NCBI GenBank assembly: GCA_016280445.1
Contig: JAEEGS010000034.1
Location: forward strand, 1-64,000
DNA from: Bacteroidaceae bacterium
Lineage (GTDB): Bacteria > Bacteroidota > Bacteroidia > Bacteroidales > Bacteroidaceae
Direction of reading: 5' to 3'
Length of the DNA stretch: 64,000 nucleotides
Shown here: piece after piece, positions 41,845 through 49,656 of the stretch
Numbering within the stretch: position 1 is the first letter of the stretch
How the letters are laid out: the number at the start of each line of letters is the position of its first letter
Translations under genes and position numbers: made by a program
The notes under the pieces: generated by a model
What the model saw: only the letters and a program-made list of their open reading frames with translations
Told to the model about the DNA's origin: nothing
The model's database searches: none

Positions 41845-44800
41845 TTATTGCTTGGTGTCGCGAATCTGCTGCAAGAAGTCCACCTCGACAATGCGGAGTT
41901 CGCCTTTGACCTTCTCGCTCCCAGGGGTCTTGTAGAGGTCGAGTTCCGTGGCGGCTCCTCCAGCGAGTTCGGTCACTTGGCCAAAAGCGTCCTTGTCGTT
42001 GGCGGTGCCTGTCTGTCGGATGGTGTATCGCTTAGCGCGCACAGGTTTCTCGATGAAGAGGGAGATGTAGCCCAGAGATTTGTCAGTGTTGCCCTTCCAG
42101 ACGAGTTGGTCGTCGGCCAGCACTTCGATGGGGTAGGAGCGTTGACGCCAGCCCGTGAGTTTGAGGCTGATTTCGTCGATGGCGGCTGGTTCGCTGAGTT
42201 CGTAGGTGATCCAAGCGGTGGAGAGCCTGCCGTCGTTGCGCCATTCGGAGAGTTCGTTATCGTCCCAACTGCGCTGCGCTTTGTCCGCATTGGCTCCAGC
42301 GTTGGCAGCAGCGATGCTGATGGTGCGCTTCTTGTCCGTATAAGAGGGAGTGATGGGTGTTTCTCCACGGTCGAGCACACTGCGGAGATGGTCGGAGGCG
42401 ATGTAGCGCGAGAGGCCAGCATCCACTTGCTGAGCGTCAGCCACCGAGTTCCATTCGAGCACGGCTTCCTCCATATCTTTGGCATGTGCCGTGAGCCGTA
42501 TCTTGCCAGGAGTGGTGGTGGAACGCACGAGCACACGGTTCACACCAGCCTCCACGGGCAGGACTTTGGAGAGGATGTAGTTGTCACCATCGGGACTTTT
42601 GGCAATGCCTCCACGCCATTCGCCCTCACCCTCCAAGGTCCAGTGGATGAAGCGGTTGTCGAGCGGACAGCGCAGGCCGTTCTTGTCTACAATCTCCACC
42701 TGAATGAGGGCAAGGTCACTCCCGTCAGCCTTCATGCCACCGTCGGGGTTCTGCATGAGCGTCAGTTGGATGTGGTCGGCTTTCCCTGCCGTCTTGTGAG
42801 AAGCTTCCGACTCCACGGTGGTGCCATCGGCAGCATAACTGATGGCCTTCACCTCGCCTGACTGATAAGGCACATCCTTGAACGTATGCAGGAAGGTGTA
42901 TTCAGGCTTGTCCGACTTGCCCACCGATTTGCCGTTCACGAAAAGTTCCACCACAGGCGAGGTGGACACCACATACACATCCTTCACCACACCGTCAGGG
43001 TAGTTCCAATGGCCGATGATGTGGCAGGCCTTGTGTTCCACATCCACCCAAGAGTTCCACATCACTTGATGCGCAAAGAAGGCATCTTTCTCTATACGCA
43101 TAGCATCCACCACACCGCTGGTGCGGTAGTTCATCTCTGAGCGGCCATGCGTGTTGGTGTCGGAGAAGACAATCTTCACACCTCCGCTGCTCACCCTTTT
43201 GCCCATGCCAGGACGCACCACATAGTAGTCATGCCAGCGACGAATCATCTCGATGGTCAATTGGTCTTGGTTCTGATTGTAGATGTCGGCAGGCGCTTTG
43301 CGATAATAGGGCCCTGCGCCCTGTTTGTGGTAGGGATAGGAATAGTCGTCCCAGTACATGCGGTAGCCCTCGTCACGACAATACTCCATCGCCCACATCG
43401 GTTGCTTGCCCGATTTGTTGATGTAGAGCATCTCGCCGCCATACTCGGCTTCATCGATGTCGAGCATCTCACGTGAACCGATGGCGCGTCCGCCATGAGG
43501 GTCATATTGGTTGCGGATGGCAAGGAGCTCCTTCATATGCTCACGGCTAATGCTTTCGTTGCCGCCTTCGTAGAAAAGGATGCTGGGGTTGTTGCGGTTG
43601 TAAATGATGGCATCGCGCATCAGTTCTGTGCGTTGTGTCCAATGCCGCCCTGCCACATCCTTCTCCGCATCGCCAGCAGGCATGGCCTGTATGAGTCCCA
43701 CACGGTCGCACGATTCCACATCCTGTTTGGAGGGTGTGACGTGCATCCAGCGCACGAGGTTGCCGCCCGACTTCACGATGAGGTTGTTCGAGTAGTCGCT
43801 CATCCATGCAGGCACGTCGATGCCGACGGATGGCCACTCGTTGCTGGTGCGCTGCGCATAGCCGTGCATCATGATGCTGCGGCCGTTGAGCCAGATTTTG
43901 CCTTCGCTGAAACGGGTCTTGCGGAAGCCTGTGCGGAGGGAACATTCATCAATGGGAGCACCATTGACCACGAGACGGCTCTTCACCGTGTAGAGATAGC
44001 CATAACCCCACGACCAGAAATGTATGTTCGACAGCCGTTTGCTGGCAGTAAGGGTGACCGTATCGCCTGCTGCTATCAGCACTGGCTTGCCGGTGAACTT
44101 CGCCACCTGCTTGCCGTCGATGTCAAGCACCTCCACTTGCAAGGTGACCATTTGTGACTGGGTGGATGCGTTGACCACTTGCGACTCCACATGGGCCGTC
44201 ACCTTCTTCCCCTTGATGTCGTAATCGGTGCCATAGACATAAGTACCTGTAGTGCAGAGGTTGGAGTAGAGGGGAAGGGTCTGATAGATGTCACCTGTGA
44301 CGTGCAGGTAGACATTCTTCGGCAGGCCGCCCATGTTCATGTTGAAATTCTTGTTGTTCCACTGGAACGAGGTGGACTGGAGCATATTGCCTGGCAAATC
44401 ATTCCCGTCCTTGGTGGTTGTAGCGTTTGGGGGTGCCTGTCGTTCTGTTCCGTCGGGGTTCTTCTCTTTGTATGCCCAGTCGTTGTCGGTGAGTACCTCC
44501 AGACGGTTCTCTTTCCCTATCAGGAGATGGGGCGTCAATTCGAACCCGAATGCCATCACACCATTCTGATGAAGACCGAGACGATGCCCGTTGAGCCACA
44601 CTTCAGCACTCTGACGTGCCCCTTCGAACTCGATGAACACGTGCTTGTCAGCCCATTCGTTGGGTGCCATGAACACCTTTGTGTATCGGCACGTGTCGTC
44701 GGGCAGTTCGTGTATGTCCACACGATATGCCCAATCCTCGTTCCATGCATGGGGCAGGGTGACTGTTTGGGTCTCGTCAGGATGGAGAATTGCCTCCTTG

Positions 44801-44901
44801 GGATAGTGAATCTGCCAGTTTCCGTTGAAGTTGAGCCTTTGGCGTTGTGCTGCCATCGTGACAGCACAAGCCAGCAAGAGCATTGTCAGCGTCTTTCTCA
44901 T
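41845..44901 (-). CDS. GH2 glycoside hydrolase with F5/8C-like C-terminus
   Basis: A 1018-aa secreted GH2 enzyme (signal peptide MRKTLTMLLLACAVTMAA). Sugar-binding and Ig-like domains lead to the barrel. The acid/base is Glu449 in LFYEGGNESISREH and the likely nucleophile Glu506 in PMWAMEYCRDEGY. Residues about 850-1000 (ELSEPAAIDEISLKLTGWRQ) resemble a galactose-binding discoidin-like module. Its ATG overlaps the stop of the upstream PL11 gene (ATGA), so the two are coupled. Beta-galactosidase is the default call; the atypical nucleophile motif leaves room for another specificity, such as beta-glucuronidase. Confidence 0.85.
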   Translation of the reverse strand: MRKTLTMLLLACAVTMAAQRQRLNFNGNWQIHYPKEAILHPDETQTVTLPHAWNEDWAYRVDIHELPDDTCRYTKVFMAPNEWADKHVFIEFEGARQSAEVWLNGHRLGLHQNGVMAFGFELTPHLLIGKENRLEVLTDNDWAYKEKNPDGTERQAPPNATTTKDGNDLPGNMLQSTSFQWNNKNFNMNMGGLPKNVYLHVTGDIYQTLPLYSNLCTTGTYVYGTDYDIKGKKVTAHVESQVVNASTQSQMVTLQVEVLDIDGKQVAKFTGKPVLIAAGDTVTLTASKRLSNIHFWSWGYGYLYTVKSRLVVNGAPIDECSLRTGFRKTRFSEGKIWLNGRSIMMHGYAQRTSNEWPSVGIDVPAWMSDYSNNLIVKSGGNLVRWMHVTPSKQDVESCDRVGLIQAMPAGDAEKDVAGRHWTQRTELMRDAIIYNRNNPSILFYEGGNESISREHMKELLAIRNQYDPHGGRAIGSREMLDIDEAEYGGEMLYINKSGKQPMWAMEYCRDEGYRMYWDDYSYPYHKQGAGPYYRKAPADIYNQNQDQLTIEMIRRWHDYYVVRPGMGKRVSSGGVKIVFSDTNTHGRSEMNYRTSGVVDAMRIEKDAFFAHQVMWNSWVDVEHKACHIIGHWNYPDGVVKDVYVVSTSPVVELFVNGKSVGKSDKPEYTFLHTFKDVPYQSGEVKAISYAADGTTVESEASHKTAGKADHIQLTLMQNPDGGMKADGSDLALIQVEIVDKNGLRCPLDNRFIHWTLEGEGEWRGGIAKSPDGDNYILSKVLPVEAGVNRVLVRSTTTPGKIRLTAHAKDMEEAVLEWNSVADAQQVDAGLSRYIASDHLRSVLDRGETPITPSYTDKKRTISIAAANAGANADKAQRSWDDNELSEWRNDGRLSTAWITYELSEPAAIDEISLKLTGWRQRSYPIEVLADDQLVWKGNTDKSLGYISLFIEKPVRAKRYTIRQTGTANDKDAFGQVTELAGGAATELDLYKTPGSEKVKGELRIVEVDFLQQIRDTKQ

Positions 44902-47900
44902 TTTCGGATGTAGACTTTGATGCCGTTAATAATGTATGAACCTGAATGTGTGATGGTCTTGATGCGACGACCCGCCATATCGCAGATGATGTCATGCTCT
45001 GTGAGTTGGTCGGCTGAGAGTTCACGAATGCCTACTGGGTCGGCAATGATGCGGATGATGCCATCGCTGGCCAATGCGGAGGTGTCCCACAAATAACCAG
45101 GTCTTGGGGTTTCAGGCAACAGCGTCACATCGCCATTGAGCGTGATGGCACCCGTACCTGTGAAGATTCGGAGTTCTGTTCCATCTTCATAGGTATAGTT
45201 GCTGTTGAGTTGCTCGGTCAGGTCTATTGTTGGCGAAGTCAGTTTCACATTTCCTGTCACTTTAAATGCGTCGCAGTTGGTGCTTGTTGCTGTCGAACGA
45301 GTGCGAACACGCAAGGTGGAACCTGCTGCCATGGTGAGTGTGCCATTGACGGTCAGTGTACCCACCGCTGTGGCTGATTTGCCAGCACCTAATGTGCCAC
45401 CATTCTGTACGCTCACATTCTTTACTTGTCCTGTTCCTGCCAATTGGCCACCATTGCGAACGGTGATGGTGCCTGTGGTGATGGAAGCGGAAGTGTTTTG
45501 TGCCAAAATTTCACCTCCATAGATGTTGATGGCTGCCTCGGATGCACCTGTCAGCGTCAGCACACCCTCACCATACTTGTTGAGTGTGGCTGATGCATTG
45601 AACTTGCCTGCAAACGTGGTACTTGTGCCAAGATAACCAACATTCCAAACACCTGTTCCAAATGAGGCATCTGCGGTCGTTCCTTTTAGGGCACCAATTT
45701 TGTTCGTGCGGCTTTCCTCGGTGCCGCTTTGACTCTTCACGTTCGCCACATACACGCCTGCTCCAGGCTCGAATGTGCCTTTCGATAGGTCGAGTGTGTT
45801 GGAGATGCGGAACTGACCGCTGGTGGGATTCAGCGTACCCTCAAACGCGGAGCAGTTGGTCTCGAAGTCACCCCGCACGTAGGGGAAACTGATTTTCATG
45901 GTGCCTTCACCCGTCAGTTTTCCTTGCATCTTGCAGCGTTGCCCACCATCGATGGTCAGTGTCTTGCCCTTCTGAATGTTGATGGTGTTAGTGATGGCTG
46001 GCACAGCAGAAGTTGAGTTGTTGTTGAATATGCGGAAAGACGCATTGCCTTTCACGTCGATGGTGGAGCCAGCCTTTCCAATACTGGCATTCCATGCACC
46101 TTGCGACAGGGTTCCTGCTACCAGAACGGTTCCAGCATATCCGTTGGTGCCACCATAATTGAGGTTCAGTTGTCCTGCCCCTTTCTTCACCAACACACCC
46201 TTACCTGTCAAGGCTGATTGCAAGGTGGTGGTGCTATTGGTGGGCACACTAATGCTGGCAGAGTCGGTCAGCACTACGTTTCGATTGGTGGCCGCATTGG
46301 TGTGGTTGACGGTCAGGGTGGCTTTGCCTATTTCTATGGTGGAGCCTGCACCAAAGCAACTTTCCGTGTCCTTATTTTCCAAATTCTTCACGGTCACGCT
46401 GCCGCTGTTCAGGATGGTCTTGCCTGTATAGTCGCTCTTGGTGGCATTGAGCACCACGTTGCCTGTTCCGTCCATCACAAAGTTACCTTCGCCGCTGAAT
46501 CCACCTTCGCCATTGAAGGTGTAAGTGCCGCTATTGTGGGTGAGACGCACTCCCTTGGTCACCATCTTGTCGGTGAGGGTGACAGTGCGTCGTGTGGCTT
46601 CTTCTGGGAAGATGACCTCATCGTTGGTCACGAAGGAAGTGGCTTCGTCGTTGAGTGAGAAGTTGGCGGTTTGATAGTCCCAATTGTTGTCTTCTACGCC
46701 TGTCCAACGTACGTTGGTGGCAGGGTCACGCATGCCGCGAATGACCAACACAATTTGTTTCTCACGTGCCTCAATCGCATAGTTTAATCCCACCAAACCG
46801 CGTACCTTGATGTTCTTGACATTGGCGGTCAGTGTGCCTGTACATTCCATCAGGACATATTCTCCCTCTGCGGGTACGTTTTCTGATGGTACAATCGTGA
46901 AGGTGTTGGTATTCTTGAAGGTTAAATCCCCGTTTACTTTCACAAGGTCGCATTTCACTTCATCTTGAGTCTGAAGATTCATCTCAACAAACACATCGCC
47001 CGACAAAGTCATGCTGGTGTTGGAGGTGATGATGCCAAAGGGAGCCTCTTTCGTGCCTGGAGAGAGACGGCATCCTTCGTAATTCAGGCCTCCTTCGAAG
47101 ACAGTTCCACCTGCTAAAGTGGCGTTTCCTCCCAGTGTGCCTTTGGCTCTGAGTGCCAATGGGGCAGCAATCGTTCCATTCACCACCAGCGTTCCTTCGC
47201 TGATGATGAGTGAGTCCGTTGAGGTGATGTCACCATTCAGCGTGGTCGTGCCTAACTGCGATTTATAGATGCTGCCGCCAGAGATGTTCCCTTCCAGCAC
47301 ATAATCGTGCTTCAGTGGATTCATGAAATAGAGGGCAGAAGGTTTGATGTCACCTGTAATCTTAATCTCGTTGCTGTTGTCGCCACTGACATCAAACACC
47401 ACGCTCTTGCCGTCTGCATATGCTTGTGCTTGTTTCTGGTCGAAAGAGGTGAAGCAGGTTGCTCCCATGCTCCAATTCCCTGACTTGTAACGGAGGTCTG
47501 TCTCCATCACAGGAGGAAGTGGGGGAGTAGGCATGCCGACACCCAAATAGAAACTGGTGTTGGGATGTTGATAGTAGCCGCGTGTGGTGCAGTCGCCACG
47601 ATAGTGTGGGTCTTGCTGGAGGCAGTAGATACTATAGTTGGTGGAAAGGTTGGTCGTGTATCCCGTGAGACCCGTGCTTGATTCCGCATCTTGTTTGGCC
47701 AAAATCACTTCCTCGCGCCAGTCGCCAATGATGTCGCCCATGAAGGCAGGACGTGTGCCAGTACCACCATGTGTCGCCCAACTGGATTCTTGTGAGAATT
47801 CCACCAGACGGCTTTTGCCACGCACTGTGGTCACCATCAGGTTGGTGCCATATCCGCTACCACCGGGAGAACTTAACTCTTCGCGCAGAAGGTCAGCGTT

Positions 47901-49505
47901 CCACCATACACCCTCGAACATGGTGCTGATGCCCCATTGTGTGCGTGTCTCCCCTGTCGATGTGCCTTCGCAGTCATACAGATAATCATCCGTGAAACTA
48001 TAAATCTCATATCCCTTATGATTGGGGTCTATATCCATGCAGGCACCACGACCTACATCATAAACACTCGGCAAATACCATTCTTTTAGACGTTCGCCTG
48101 TAGCAGGGTCGTATATCAGTTGTCCCAACAACGCACTCTGCTGAATGGCAAAACACTCCAAGCCTGGACGGTCAGGATTGATGTCGCTGAGAATCCAACG
48201 GTCACCGTGTCCGATACCGGGGCTGTGGAATGTGCCCTTGATGGGGTTGACGCTGTAACCACCTTGACACATCTCATCGAACCCGTCGCCATCCACATCT
48301 GCCACACGCAACTGGTGGAACTCTGCTGGCCAAGGACTCTTGTTGTTGCGGCTCCAAGTGGAACTGTGGTGCCAGTTTGAAGGGATGCCGTTGTTCCAGT
48401 CGTAATCCCAAGAGAATACATAATTGTGGTGGGTCTTGTTGTTGTCGCGGTCAAGACATTCCATGACGAGCGAGGGATGGATGCCGTCGAGATAGCAGAT
48501 GGAGAAGTGTCCTTCGAGGGTGGCATAGCCGAAATTCATGTACTTGCCACGGCTGTTGCGGGTCCATGTGTCTGAACCATCAGTCACTTCGCTGTAGTTC
48601 AGTTCGTTGCAATCAATCTCGGCTCCTGTTTCGCCGTCAATCACAGAGATGTAGAAAGGTGGCAACTTGGTGGATTGCTTGCTGTAGTCGATGATGCCAT
48701 CTCCGTCGGTGTCGCCTGTCTCGCTGCCATTGGCATATTTTCCCCACGTATTATTTGCTTTGTCCCAAAAGCGTGTGCCGTCGGAACTGCGGATGATGAC
48801 CTCGCATTTGCCGTCGCAATTGATGTCGTAAGCGAGCACCATGTCGTTTTGTCCGCCACATATATTGATGTTAGGACCAATATCTACTGTCCAAAGCAGG
48901 GTGCCATCCAATTTGTATCCCTGAATCTTATGGCTGGTGCTCAAGTCAACATCGCCAGAATTTTCTGCATCATCGGAAGAAACACCGGCATAGAGACGGT
49001 CTGCTACAACTGCATCTATTTCACCGTCACCATCCAAATCCATTGGCCACACAAATTTCGTGCGGTAATCGTTGCGCTTGATGACGATATCGTTGAAGTT
49101 GAAATTAAACCACACATTTGGCCAGGTTTGAGTCTTATAAAGGAATGGCTCGCTGGGCTCACCTTCCACTCCGTTGATGATAGCGGAAACGGCATATTCT
49201 GTGTTGTTCGTCAGGCTTGACGGCGTGTAGTTCGTCTTCTTCAGCGGAGTACTGTTCATTTTGCTCCAAGCGCTACTTCCGTATGTGCGCTTATATACAT
49301 TATAAGTGGTACCTTCTGGCTCTTGTGCCAACTTGCGCCACGAGATGAGGGAACTATTGGTGCCACCTTCCGATGTCACACTACGCCCACCTGAGCGATA
49401 AACGGCTACCACTCCACGCCCCAATTTTTGTTGTATACGCTGGGCATACATCAATGACGAAGAGAAAATCAACGTCAACACGATAAAGAGAAATCTTGTC
49501 ATCAT
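44898..49505 (-). CDS. Second PL11 rhamnogalacturonan lyase with autotransporter-like repeats
   Basis: A 1535-aa secreted paralogue of the lyase at 13367-18073. After the signal peptide (MMTRFLFIVLTLIFSSSLMYA) the start KLGRGVVAVYRSGG and an FN3-like stretch lead to the PL11 propeller with DLDGDGEIDAVVADRLYAG, YDINCDGKCEVIIRSSDG and VADVDGDGFDEMCQGGY. The catalytic part ends near residue 660 (SFYLGVGMPTPPLPP). Residues about 700-1440 are autotransporter-type repeats (LNSGSVTVKNLENKDTE, YGGEILAQNTSA). The end SGSYIINGIKVYIRK is a Por-like tail. It heads a coupled pair with GH2. It should cut rhamnogalacturonan I, releasing oligomers for the rha pathway. Confidence 0.88.
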   Translation of the reverse strand: MMTRFLFIVLTLIFSSSLMYAQRIQQKLGRGVVAVYRSGGRSVTSEGGTNSSLISWRKLAQEPEGTTYNVYKRTYGSSAWSKMNSTPLKKTNYTPSSLTNNTEYAVSAIINGVEGEPSEPFLYKTQTWPNVWFNFNFNDIVIKRNDYRTKFVWPMDLDGDGEIDAVVADRLYAGVSSDDAENSGDVDLSTSHKIQGYKLDGTLLWTVDIGPNINICGGQNDMVLAYDINCDGKCEVIIRSSDGTRFWDKANNTWGKYANGSETGDTDGDGIIDYSKQSTKLPPFYISVIDGETGAEIDCNELNYSEVTDGSDTWTRNSRGKYMNFGYATLEGHFSICYLDGIHPSLVMECLDRDNNKTHHNYVFSWDYDWNNGIPSNWHHSSTWSRNNKSPWPAEFHQLRVADVDGDGFDEMCQGGYSVNPIKGTFHSPGIGHGDRWILSDINPDRPGLECFAIQQSALLGQLIYDPATGERLKEWYLPSVYDVGRGACMDIDPNHKGYEIYSFTDDYLYDCEGTSTGETRTQWGISTMFEGVWWNADLLREELSSPGGSGYGTNLMVTTVRGKSRLVEFSQESSWATHGGTGTRPAFMGDIIGDWREEVILAKQDAESSTGLTGYTTNLSTNYSIYCLQQDPHYRGDCTTRGYYQHPNTSFYLGVGMPTPPLPPVMETDLRYKSGNWSMGATCFTSFDQKQAQAYADGKSVVFDVSGDNSNEIKITGDIKPSALYFMNPLKHDYVLEGNISGGSIYKSQLGTTTLNGDITSTDSLIISEGTLVVNGTIAAPLALRAKGTLGGNATLAGGTVFEGGLNYEGCRLSPGTKEAPFGIITSNTSMTLSGDVFVEMNLQTQDEVKCDLVKVNGDLTFKNTNTFTIVPSENVPAEGEYVLMECTGTLTANVKNIKVRGLVGLNYAIEAREKQIVLVIRGMRDPATNVRWTGVEDNNWDYQTANFSLNDEATSFVTNDEVIFPEEATRRTVTLTDKMVTKGVRLTHNSGTYTFNGEGGFSGEGNFVMDGTGNVVLNATKSDYTGKTILNSGSVTVKNLENKDTESCFGAGSTIEIGKATLTVNHTNAATNRNVVLTDSASISVPTNSTTTLQSALTGKGVLVKKGAGQLNLNYGGTNGYAGTVLVAGTLSQGAWNASIGKAGSTIDVKGNASFRIFNNNSTSAVPAITNTINIQKGKTLTIDGGQRCKMQGKLTGEGTMKISFPYVRGDFETNCSAFEGTLNPTSGQFRISNTLDLSKGTFEPGAGVYVANVKSQSGTEESRTNKIGALKGTTADASFGTGVWNVGYLGTSTTFAGKFNASATLNKYGEGVLTLTGASEAAINIYGGEILAQNTSASITTGTITVRNGGQLAGTGQVKNVSVQNGGTLGAGKSATAVGTLTVNGTLTMAAGSTLRVRTRSTATSTNCDAFKVTGNVKLTSPTIDLTEQLNSNYTYEDGTELRIFTGTGAITLNGDVTLLPETPRPGYLWDTSALASDGIIRIIADPVGIRELSADQLTEHDIICDMAGRRIKTITHSGSYIINGIKVYIRK

Positions 49506-49536
49506 AAAAAGGTCTTTGTTAGTTAGAATTTTGCTG

Positions 49537-49544
49537 CAAAGGTA
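49537..49544 (-). promoter_or_regulatory. -7 element of the PL11/GH2 pair
   Basis: CAAAGGTA on the plus strand reads TACCTTTG on the minus strand, 31 nt ahead of the ATG. No TTG lies 19-20 nt upstream, which would fit dependence on an activator such as the divergent regulator at 49657. Confidence 0.6.
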
Positions 49545-49629
49545 TCGGTTTTCTCATCCGTGCCGAGTAAAAAACATCACAAAGACGTATAAAATTGTAC
49601 CAACTTCATGTGGGATGGCCAGAAATGAT

Positions 49630-49637
49630 TACTTTTG
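49630..49637 (+). promoter_or_regulatory. -7 element of the Reg_prop/AraC regulator
   Basis: TACTTTTG ends 19 nt before the ATG at 49657. There is no recognisable -33 TTG at the right distance. Confidence 0.55.
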
Positions 49638-49656
49638 TGGCTGATTTTGTTTTTTT

